NCBI GenBank assembly: GCA_949752795.1
Contig: OX457058.1
Coordinates: 31,374,587-31,438,586, forward strand
Length of the DNA stretch: 64,000 nucleotides
Source of the DNA: Hyperoodon ampullatus
Lineage: Eukaryota > Chordata > Mammalia > Artiodactyla > Ziphiidae
Direction: 5' to 3'
This document shows, in pieces, positions 25,801 through 37,800 of the stretch. Every line of letters starts with the position of its first letter. Positions within the stretch are counted from its first letter, which is position 1. A program made the position numbers and the translations under genes. The notes below the pieces were generated by a model. It ran no database searches. It had not been told where the DNA came from and saw only the letters and a list, made by a program, of their open reading frames with translations.

Positions 25801-28800
25801 CCCATCCCAGCTGTGCAGGGACCACCTGACCATGCGCCCTCTCTGAGCCTCGGTTTACTCATCTGTGGCAGCACCGTCCCTGGGGGTTGGTAGGAGGTCA
25901 CCGAGTCAGCGCGGTTAAGGCATCAGCGCCGTGCCGGGCCCGAGTAGCGCTGACAAGGACTATCTGGCCCATTACAGATGGTGTTGAATGAAGGCGTACT
26001 AGGGAGTCAGGAAACCAGCTCGGCGAGGAGGGCGGGCTGTCAAGTACCCAGACGTGCGTCCAAGGCCCGGTTCCGCCCTTTGGCAGCCATGGGGCCTCGG
26101 AGGAGCCTCACTGCTTCCTAACCTGTGAGTTAGGCTGACGTGAAGGAGATGCACAGGGCCCAGCACAGGGACTGGCACACACTCAGCGCCTGAGACATGT
26201 GAAGACGGCATCACTGTAACTGTTAACTATCAACTTTCTTTTTTTCTTTTTTTTTTTTTTGCGGTACGCGGGTCTCTCACTGTTGTGGCCTCTCCCGTTG
26301 TGGAGCACAGGCTCCGGACGCACAGGCTCAGCGGTCATGGCTCACGGGCCCAGCCGCTCCGCAGCATGTGGGATCCTCCCGGACCGGGGCACGAACCCGC
26401 GTCCCCTGCATCGGCAGGCGGACTCTCAACCACTGCGCCACCAGGGAAGCCCCATCTTTCATTATTATTAACAACATAGGATGTGAAGTAAGGCATGAGT
26501 TGGGACTGAAGGCTCTCCCTCACCAAGGCTCCAGGAAGGTTTCCCGCAGTGCAGAGCTGGCAGAAGTCCCACTCCTCCTCAAGGTCACAGAGGGTCTTCT
26601 CAGCCCTTGAGACCTTGGGCCGCAGGACTGAACGTGCCCAAAGACCCCCCTGCACTTGGAATGCACGCCTGCCAGACGGGGTGTGGCCGACACCGAGGGC
26701 ATGTCCCCTCCAGCCCCCTCTCCAGACCCGCTCCCCTGCTTCCTGGAAGCCCAGTGGTCCAGGCAACCCTGAGGTTCAGGGTGCAGTCACTGGCACATCT
26801 CTGGCCGATAGGAGACAAAGAGGTCATCAGAGACTTTCAGGTTCAACTAAACACTCAGAGTCATGAGGGCTCCTAAGTTCAACCAGACGTGGGGCTGCTT
26901 CCTCAGAGGGAATAAGGCAGGAAGCACAGTCTGTCGGCTGGATTCTTCCCAGAGTCCACGCAGTGTCCACACAGCTGCCCAGGGGCTCGCCTCGAGCACG
27001 AGGGTAAGAAACACCCATCAGTGAGGGTGTGTGGAGCCGTCCCAGTGTCCCAGGAGACAACATCTCTTACACTCACTCCATGGGTAAGGCTTCCAGGGGC
27101 CCCTCGAGGGACACATCCGGTTACAAGGCACCCTCCATGGGAAGTCCAAAGCTTTGTACCCCCCAAAGATGCATCTTCCATCGAGATGCAGTCACCATCT
27201 TTCCCATCTCTACCACGGCTGGTGTGGACTTTTGTCCTTTTCTCTCTGCTTCCTGCCCGGAACAGGAAGTGGCGTCCAGAAGGATACGGACACTGGCTGG
27301 GGCTGAAGTGACCCGCCCGAGGAGAAGGCCGATCCCCGTGTCACAAACCCATGGAGCCAGGAGCCACTTGCCTCTGGACCTCTGTACACAACAAGCTTCC
27401 CTGTTTGGACAAGTTCCCAGCAGGTGCATGGAAATGCATTCCTAACTGATCAAGGTGTCTAATTTGGGGGTGGTTTCCCCACAATCATTCCATCCTAGGG
27501 TGTTTCATCATTATCTCTTCCTGTTCCTGAGTCAGACTTTTGGTCCTTCAAGTCTTTGTTGAATATGAATCCTCTGCTATGAAGGGGTGTGTGTTTGCTT
27601 TAAGATCGCTACGTTTTCATAACAGTCGAAGGGCTTCTCTTCTATAGGACACTCTAAAGTCCACACTGGTTTGAGCTGGTCACAAGCAGCCTTAGCCAGT
27701 CTGGGTTGGTTGGAGGCTGCTGTTTTGATTTGGTCTAGAACAGTCAGCTGGTACAGAGCGGGGAGTCTTCTGGAAGTCTGACTGCTAGAGGTATGCCTCG
27801 GGGCACCCAGGCACAAACTCTGCTTCCTGGTCCCTCCCCCTCCCCTCCCTGCAGATATGAGGCTGATTCAAGCCAGGGGGGCTTCATGTGCAAATCATCC
27901 CCCCAGACAGTTTGAGGGAGCCCTGCCCAAATGGCGCCATGAAATATGATGAAAAGTGAGCTTTGGGACTTCCCTGGAGGTCCAGTGGTTAGGGCTCGGC
28001 ACTTTCACTGTGGGAGGCCCGGGTTCAATCCCTGGTCGGGGAACTAAGATTCCACAAGCCGCACGGAGTAGGCAAACAACAAAAAAGAAAAGCGAGCTTC
28101 TTGGATCCACAAGAGCCTGCATCACCAGACCAGTGGACTGGCACAGCCCCATCCTGGCATCCTGATCACCAGGGAGACTGGAGCTGGGATGTACCACATC
28201 CTCCCCTATGAAGGAGATGCTGGGTCCTGCTAGTCACTGGGTCCTGGAACAACCACACTAGCAGGCTGGATTGGGATCATCATAATCTACTGTGACCTGA
28301 TGAAAACCAGTGTGATCCAGTCTGAACCAGCTAAAATGTACCCCAAACCACATGTAAACTGCTGAGCGAAATCCATCTGAGCCTACTGGAATTGGTCAAA
28401 ATGGGGTCAAGCCTATTTGAATTGTGTAATATTGGTTCCGACAGTTCAAAACTGGTTTTTATCCAGCTGGAACAACACCGAGCCAGTATAACATGGAACC
28501 AGTTGCAACCGGGTTGAGCCAGTGAATTCACTTTTAACCAGTTTGAGTTGGTCTAGCCTGATTTAAACCAGTCAGTCCCTTGAAAGGGAATTTGAGGGCT
28601 TCAGTTTCCCGGGTTTTTTTAGTTCTTTACTAAAAAAGAAAACCAGGGTAGCGAAAGTCTAAAGTCATTTATTTCTGAAGATTAATTTACCTTGCTCGCA
28701 TAAATATTCATAAAAATCAATTACCAGCTTATTGAAAGAATTAAGAAACTTCACATTGTTTATTGTGACCCACTAGCAAGAGCAGGAATCAGCCTCCTGG

Positions 28801-31800
28801 CAAAGCAAAGATTCTACTTTTTTTTTTTTTTTTTTTGCGGTACGCGGGCCTCTCACTGTTGTGGCCCCTCCCGCTGCGGAGCACAGGCTCCGGACGCGCC
28901 GGCCCAGCAGCCACGGCTCACGGGCCCAGCCGCTCTGCAGCATGTGGGATCCTACCGGACCGGGGCACGAACCCGTGTCCCCTGCATTGGAAGGCGGGCT
29001 CTCAACCACTGCGCCATCAGGGAAGCCCAAGATTCTACTTTTAAGAGGTTCTTTACCGTGTGGTTGGAAGGCATCTTAAAGGAGTTGCCGGGGGTTCCCT
29101 GATGCCCTTCAGACAACAGCCAAGCAGGAGTGCTCCCCACACCAAAAGTGACACAGAACAGATCAGCCGGGTTTTTTTTTTTAATTGAATGTTAAAATGC
29201 TATATTAACCTCCTCAAAAGAGACAGGAGAGTGGAAGGAAATGAAGTCTTTAAAAAAAAAAACTAGCAGTCTAAATTTGGATGCAATTATATCCACCTTA
29301 ATCAAAAGTGTTAGATCGTAATTAGCAGCTTATACAGAGACATTTCATTCTATTAATTCAATCATCGTGTCATGTGTGAGGCCATTACTGAAAGTGTAAT
29401 TAAATGGGATGGTTTCCTGTTCCTTAATCAATTGGATCTTCTCCACTCCCATTGAAGACGTGGGGCCGGGCACCTTGCCTTATTGTAGAACTACCTTCCC
29501 CTTGAAGGTGTGTTTTCTACACAAGCTTTGTGGGAGAAAACCAAAAGTCAAAGTCCCATTTGCTTTGACATAAAAATATGTCAGCTGCCCCCTAAGAGAG
29601 AAAATTCAGTCACTTACCAGCCACAAAACTTGGAAATGATGCCACCTTCTTCGTCTGTTAGGAAATATGAAAACACACACACACAATAGGTTTAAGTAGT
29701 TGGCCCATAAGATCTAGGCTAAGATGATTAATTACCATAATTAATGGTGGTGCTTAATTATGGTAATTAATTAATTACCACAATTAATTAATCATGACTG
29801 GTCTTCCCAAGAAGTCAGCTCCTTACAGCAAACCAGTGTCTTTCCGTCGCCATGATGTTTGGGTGGGGTACATGTAACCAATTCTCATGGAAAACCTGGG
29901 GTACAAAAGGCCATCAGCTAAAACCAGGTTAGCATGTCACTGCTAGAAGGAATACACCCAGTGGTTCCCTAACTGGTGGGCATGAGAATTTCCAGGCACA
30001 TCTTTAAAAGCAAGGAAAGAGATCAGACGCCACTGCATGGGTAGCCACAGTGATTTCATCCAAGTTAGAAAATCTCATCCAAACCATGTTATCCACAAAA
30101 GGGAAATAACTTGCTTAAGGCCTCATTCTAATAACCTCCCCATCATGGCAGTGAAAGTTTACATGGGATTGTTGTTTAAAACCACATTGTTGGTTTAGAA
30201 CTGTGGTTCTCAACCCAAGTGATTTTTGTCCCCAAGGGGACATACGGCAATTTCTGTAGACATTTTTGGTTGTCACAACTTGGGGAGGAGGGCTGCTACT
30301 AGCATCTAGTGGGTAGAGGCCAGGGATGTGTCTAAACACCCTGCAGTGCAAAGAACGGCCCTTCACAACAAAGAAGGGTCTGGCCCCAAATGTCAATGGT
30401 GCCACCCTTGAGTAATCCTGTTTTAGAACATGACTGTCAGATAATGGGATAGAATGAGTTTCTGTCAAATCAGGGAGCACCAATGACCCCCACGCACCAA
30501 AGGCAACACATGGGCACACCGTGGTGTGGGTCTGAGTCAACAGGAAAGGGCCTTCCCTTCCCCCTCCTGCAGGGCCACTGGACTTTGCCTGATGGGAACC
30601 CCCCTCCCCCAGGCACTGGGTGGGACAAGAACATGGTGGAGAGGGTGAGCCCATGAAGACAGGGTGGGCAGCTCCCACGTCAGGGCCCTGGGCCAGAACT
30701 CTCTTCCTTGGAAAAATTACCTCTAGAATGTTGTTATTGTCAACAGGGCCATTGAGATCAGAGCGCTGCTGCTTCCTCGGCTGCTCCAAACCATTGCAAA
30801 CCTGGAAACCGGGAAGTTAAAGACAAAGATGGTGTTTTCACATGTGAGAAAAAATAAAAATACAAAAATAAAAAATAAATAAAAATTTAAATAAATAAAA
30901 AATAATAAACCAAGACACAAAACTGGAGATTCAATATGATACAATTTTGTAAAATGCATGTGTATATACATATGTGTGTGTGCATACAGATATAATTTAA
31001 CTTTTCTGCCAATAATATGTATACTTTTATACTTCTAAAAAGTTATTTGAATCATATTTTCTAATTTCTTGTTTATTATTATTATTATTATTATTTTTTT
31101 TTTTTTGCGGTACGCAGGCCTCTCACTGTTGTGGCCTCTCCCGTTGAGGAGCACGGGCTCCGGACGCGCAGGCTCAGCAGCCATAGCTCACCGGCCCAGG
31201 CGCTCCGTGGCATGTGGGATCTTCCCGGACCAGGGCACGAACCCGATCTTCCTGGACCAGGGCACGAACCCGTGTCCCCTGCATCGGTAGGCGGACTCTA
31301 AACCACTGCGCCACCAGGGAAGCCCTATTATTATTTTTAATTGTGGTAAAATACATATAACAGAACGTTTGCCATCTTAACCATTCGTAAGTGTACAATT
31401 CAGTGGCATTAAGTACTTTCACATTATTATGCAACGATCACCATCCATCTCCAGAGCTCTTTTCATCTTACAAAACTGAAACTCTGTCCCCGTCAAACAC
31501 TAACTCCCTATTCCCACCCCACCGCCAGCCCCCGGCAACCACCAGTTCCCCCTATCAAGTTACTCTAAGGAGCGCGTACAAGTGGGGTCATACAAGATTT
31601 GTCTTTTTCTGACTGGCTTACGTCACTGAGCATAATGTCCTCAAGGTTCATCCCTGTTGTAGCAGGTGTCAGAATGTTCTTCCATTTTAAGGCTGAATAA
31701 TATTCCACCATTTATATAGACCACTTTTTGTTTATCCATTCATCAGTCCACGCACACCTGGGTTGCGTCCACCTTTTGGCTGTTGTGAATAATGCTGCTA

Positions 31801-34800
31801 CAAACACCGGTGTACAAATATCTCTCAGAGTTCCTGCTTTCAATTCTTGGGGTATATATATATATACCCAGAAGTAGGACTGCAGGATCATATGGTAATT
31901 TTATTGTTTATCTTTTGAGGAACCACCATACTGTTTTCCACAGCAGCTAAGCCATTTTACATTCCCAACAACAGTGTCCAAGGCTTAAAATTATATTTGT
32001 AACAAACTTAAATTCTTAGTTCAATGCAAATTCAAAAATCTAAATTCCTTAGTTAATGCAAATTAGTCAATCTACTACTAGAGGAAAAATGCCCCAAGGA
32101 CATGTCATAAGTCTTCTCTTAAGGAAGACATCAACCCAAAATTCCTCTTACTTCGATGAACAAAATTTAAAGTTTAGGTATATTTTCTCTACTTAGTGCC
32201 CTGTACTATCCAGAAGATCTCTCCAGATCCAAGCACTGAAATCACTGTCCAAACCCCAAAGGAGGCTCTGGTGAGCCAGCATCTTAAGTCAAGTTCCAGA
32301 ACTTTCTGGAAATAAATTATCAAGCAGTAACAGTATGATGATGTCAATGACATTAATAAGTTTTATTTACAAATAAATTTATATTATGAACATACATATA
32401 CATTATACTTACATTTACATTATGTTTATTTATAAATAAGTAACATTATTGATCGCATCCTTTCCCATATGAGATGGATGTGCCCATTCCTGCTTTACAG
32501 GTAAGAGGACTGAGGCTCCAGGTGTGGACAGGAATGCCCAGGTACCCACAGGCTCAGGCAGCACAGCCATGTGTCATGTCTTCCCTGCCCTAGACTGTCA
32601 CTGTCATGGCCTGCGACTTCATTAGATTTCTGTGCGGGGGTTAGAGAAAAATGAAAAGACCCAGGTCCACCATCCTAGCCTTGGAGGGAACAGGGGTGTT
32701 GTGCACCTGGCAGACCAGGGATTCTAGCTGAGCATCCTCTCCATGACTGCAGGTACCACTGGGCTTCAGAGGCCGCGGGCGTGGAGGGGATGGCTCAGAC
32801 AGGAGGTGGACAAAGCTGGCTGGGAAATAAGGGCCAGGCAGATTTGTGCCACATCCCAAGAGCAATCTGGCTCACTCAACCCACAGGAAAAAATGAGACC
32901 TTCCCAGAGCAGAGGGGGTGCAGGGCACAGCTGGGGCCAGGAGGGTCAGATGTCTGCTTTGTCCCCTCTTCCTTGCTGGAAGCCCAAAAGACTGCCCCTA
33001 CCCCAAAGCTCCGTGAGCCTCCAGACGGCGCCAGTAGGCCCTGACCTGGCTCTGCTGTTCTGGTCTGTCCCGAGGCAGGGCTCTGGGCCCCCTGCTCCAC
33101 CCATCACAGCCCTCCTTTCAGGTCTGGCCCCATCCTTCTCCTATCAGGTCTAATCTACCCCCCATGGATCCATGCTACCCAAGCTGAGCAGACAGCGCCC
33201 GTTCCTGCAGGGCTGAGCCTGAAGGGGTCACTCCTGCCAGGGTCCCACTGGAGCCAGGCTTCTTCCCGAGCTCCTAATGGGCTCCTGCCACAGCCCTACT
33301 GGCTCTGCACCTCCTGCTGTGGACAAGACACACCAGGAAAAACCTCCTGTAATGTCCAAAGGGGTCTCTCACCTCAAAGGGTGCTCCCGTCTGCCTTAAG
33401 TAAGGCTCTAATGTGGGACATGCCCCAGACAACCCTCTGCTGTCCTGTACACCTCCCAATTTCAAGATCCACTTAGAGCACATCAGTATTTTACCTTCTT
33501 GTTTGTGAAATTTCTAACCTGGTGACCATCCCTAGGCTGAGTTCACAAACTTCACTTCCTGAAGGCCTGCACTGCCTTACAAGGAGCCGAACAGGCACCA
33601 GGAATCTCCAAAACCCCCAAAGAAACCAACCAATCAACTGAAAAATGAAAACGGGGTCAACCACACCTAGTACACACTGAGTATTTGTGTCCCCCGCCCC
33701 CCACGGCCAAAATTCATATGTTGAAACCTAACCCCCAGGGCAATGGTATTAGGAGGTGGGCTGTTAGGAGGTGATTAGGATTAGATGAGCTCATGAGGGT
33801 GGGGTCCTCATGAATGGGATTAGTGCCCTTATAAAGGGGATCCCAGAGAGCTCCCTTGCCCCCCCTGCCATGTGTGGATATAAAAGAAGATGGCTATTTA
33901 GGGAAGTGGGTTCTCACCAGACACCAAATCTGCCAGGTCCTTGATCTTGGACTTCCAGCCTCCAGAACTAAGAAGTAAATGTCTGTTGTTTCTAAGTCCC
34001 CCAGTTTATAGTATTCTGTTTTAGCAGCCCAAAAGTACTAAGATAACACTCCTTCTACAAATGTTACAGATTGGGCTAGAACCTAATTTTCCTGGCAGAA
34101 AAAGGACCATCATATGGGGCAACAGACTGTCATCAAGGTGCCGAATACATAGTGGGAAACGGCAACACCAGGACCGCCGCTGGCCTTGTGTTGGGTGTCT
34201 CTGGCGAATGGAAGAGGTATCTCTTCTGGGGGACACAGTTCGGGCTTGGCCAGGGGAACCCAGGCTGGAAGTCAGTGCCCTACACCATCCCCCAGACAAC
34301 TCAGTGTGGGGCCACAGCACATGGTGACCACAGGAAACACAAGGTCTCAGGTCCACATACAAGGGCAGCTTCTCCCCAAAGCTTCCACAGTCTCGACCCT
34401 TCCCTCCAGGCCAACATTTTCTCTAACTCCCTCTGACCACTCATCACCATGACAACTGCATCTCATAATAAACAGCCGGGGTTGTTTCCAGAGAGGCAGG
34501 AGGACGGCTTGTACTGCTTCTCCTTGGGAGAGCCCATCTGGTGCTCAAATTTTCATCTCAAGGGCCAGGGTGGGGGGCCTGGCAGCAGGGGACACAGGAT
34601 CTGAAATGAACATGGTTAGAGGCCCATATGGATCTTAGAGGGAGATGCTGTTTAAATCCTTTTGTGCCCTCCCCATGGTACAGCAGCCAGGCACACCTCA
34701 AAATAAGATGCCAACAGGGATGGGAGGGCCACATCCCTCATCAAGTACCTGTAGTGGGGCATTCTCGGTGCCACCCACTGGAACCCCATCAGCCATTGCT

Positions 34801-37800
34801 GGGGGGGGAGGGGTGAGTGAAACATGTGACCTGAAATATGCTAATGCAGTGGGGACCCACCGAACCCCACTCCATGGAGCCCAGAGACCAGAGCACGATG
34901 TGACGGCACAGGCTGGTCACAAAATGCCAGGACCAGGGACAGCTGTTCAGGGCAGAGATGACTCGCTTGTAAGAAAAATATACTAATTTGAATAAATTGT
35001 TCGAATAAATATCTTGGCTCTAGTTAGGGAAACTAAAGCTAGGATTTTTTAACGTGTCAATTCTGATTGTGTCTGCTGGATTAAACTGAAAATCTGGCAA
35101 TATACCCCACATGGCTTCAGATGGAATAACAGCAAACAAGCACACGCCCGCTCACACCATCTGGAACAAAAGCTGCGTGTTTCCGAGCGCTGTCCTGAAT
35201 GACAAGCACGTGAGTGACATGGAGGGGAGCTGAGTGAGGGACAGACAGCATGAACACAAAGCCAAGGAAGCCGCTGGACTGTCCTATCTGCCCCCAGACA
35301 CAACTCCGAGTCAGAGAAACCCCAAGTGCTGCAGGAGTCTTCTCCAGGAGTCGTTTCTTGCTCTGTTCTCAAAGGCATCGTTCAGCCCGACTCATCGGAC
35401 ATTCCAGCTCAGGAGGGGCAGCTGGGGCAGCAACACTGAGGATGCTCCCGTGGGGCCAAGCTGAGAGCATAACCCACGGGGCCACTGACGGTCTGATCAG
35501 TGCCCTCCAGGTCTTCTCTCAAAGGCCCTCCAATCCATCCCCTGACAAATAGGTGGCTCCGAAAAATGACAATTTTGTTCTTTTTCTCCCATTCCTCTTA
35601 CGATTCAGGTCACTCTGTGATATTTATCTGCAGGAGGAGGAGAGCTTGGATAAAGTCTTTATTCTTATCATAGTTATCCCTCTGGGGATGACTGCATCTT
35701 TTTGAAGCCGATCTCTGGCTTACAAGAATCATGACAAGATGCACTGGGGAAGCCACTCGGGGCCTGGTCTTGTTCTCTGAGACTCGTCCGCTAAAACTTC
35801 CTCCGCCACTGCCCCCGGGGCCCCATCACTTCTCCACTCTATCATTCACTCTTTTTTCACAGGGCCCCAGGAAGGGCAGGTGGTACCCGGGGGACTAGCA
35901 TTTTTGAGCAGAACCAGATTTTTCATTGGCATCTACATTTCCATCCTTCGTCAAGCACTGCCCAGAGTCTGCATCCACACGGCAGTCCGAGCAGGCACCT
36001 GTGTCCTGCACCGCCCTGGGCACTGGCATTCAGGACGGGAAGATGCACATAACAAAGGTCTAGGCCCTCGACAGCTTCCCGACCAGCACCGAGGCACAAC
36101 TCAGTGGTCCTGCTGCCTCAGACTCTTTGGGGTCAGCCAGGGTATTAACAAACACACGGGTCAACTAAAGCCACCCTTGAACAATGGTGCGTCCGAATGC
36201 CATGCCATCAAGGCTTCGTTCAGGCTGTTCCTTTTTTTTTTTAATTTGAGCATAACTAGAATCCTGATGCGTTTTTGGTGGGAATGTAAAATGTCTAGCA
36301 GCTGTGAAAAGCAGTCTGTGATTCCTCACAAAGTTAAACATTAAATGCTCATGTGACCCAGCAATTCCACTCTGAGGTGTAGACCCAAAGGAGCTGAAAG
36401 CAGGTGTCTACACAAAAATGTACAGGGATGGTCATGGCAGCATGATTCACAATAGTCAAAAGGTGGAAACAACCCAAATGTCTGTCAACTGATGAATGGA
36501 TAAATAAAATGTGGTATATCCATTCAATGGAACATCATTCAGCCATGAAAAGGAATGAGGTCGTGATACACATGCTACAACATGGGTGAACCCTGAAAAC
36601 ATCTTGTTAAGTGAAAGAAGCCAGACACAAAGGGCCACATATTATATGATTACATTTAGATGAAATGTCTACAAACAGGCAAATCTATACAGAGAGACCT
36701 TGTTTTATTGCATTTCACTTTGCTGTGCTTTGCAGATATTGCATTATTTACAAATTGAAGGTTTGTGGCAACCCTGTGTTGAGTTCATCTATTGGTGCCA
36801 TTTTTCCAGCAGCATTTGCTTACTTTGTGTCTCTGTGTCACGTGCTGGTAAATCATGCAATATTTCAAACTTTTTCATGATTGTTATGTTTGTTATGGTG
36901 ATCAGTGATCTTTGATGTTACTATTGTAACTGTCTGGGGCACCACAGACCACGCTCATATTAGACAATGAACTTAACTGATAAATGTGTGGGTTCCGACT
37001 CCTCCACCGACCTCTCTCTCCTTCTTGCCTCTCTATTCCCTGAGACACAACAATACTGAAATTGGGCCAATTAATACCATACAGTGGCCTCCAAATGTTC
37101 AAGTGAAAGGAGGAGTTTCATGCCTCTCACTTTAAGTCAAAAACTAATGATTAGGCTTAGTGAAGGCATATGGAAAGCCAAGACAGGCCGAAAGCTAGAC
37201 CTCTTGCACTAAGGAGCAGCCTAATTGTGAACGCAAAGGAAAAGTTCTTGAAGGAAATTAAAAGTGCTACTCCAGTGAACACATGAATGATGAGAAAGTG
37301 AAGCAGCCTTACTGCTGATATGGGGAAAGTTGTAGTGATCTGGATAGAAGATCAAACCCAGCCACAACATTCCCTTAAACCAAAGCCTAATCCAGAGCAA
37401 GGCCCTAACTCTCTTCAATTCTATGAAGGCTGAGAGAGGTGAGGAAGCTGCAGAAGAAAAACCTGAAGCTAGCAGGCGTTGGTTCATGAGGTTTAAGGAA
37501 AGAAGCCGCCTCCGGGACATAAAAGTGCAAGCTGAAGCAGCAAGTGCTGATGTAGAAGCTGCAGCAAGTTATCCGGAAGATCTAGCTAAGATCATTAATG
37601 AAGGTGGCTACTCTACACTACAACTTTTCAATGTAGATGAAACAGCCTTCTATTGGAAAAATGCCATCTAGGACTTTCATAGCTAGAGAGGAAAAGTCAG
37701 TACCTGGCTTCAAAGCTTCAAAGGACAGGCTGACTCTCTTGTTCGGGGCTAACACAGCTGGTGACTTTAAGTTGAAGCCAATGCTCATTTACCATTCCAA

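Larger units (their letters stand above)
11405..29617 (-). other. APBA2 intron 3 (18.2 kb)
   Basis: A large intron. 12250-17700 is GC-rich DNA with few recognisable repeats. 17763-17984 is a microsatellite. 18000-19200 is G-rich unique-looking DNA. 19240-24480 is dominated by L1 fragments, an older unassigned repeat and two CHR SINEs. 24600-28800 has MIR copies, SINEs and a CCAG-periodic stretch. 29043-29617 is AT-rich unique DNA next to microexon 3. I support no gene inside it. Confidence 0.75.
29655..30720 (-). other. APBA2 intron 2
   Basis: A 1.07 kb intron between the 27-codon and 37-nt exons. It contains an MER5A copy (30200-30420) and the TTAATTA inverted-repeat cluster (29727-29793) close to its 3' splice site. 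Confidence 0.8.
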
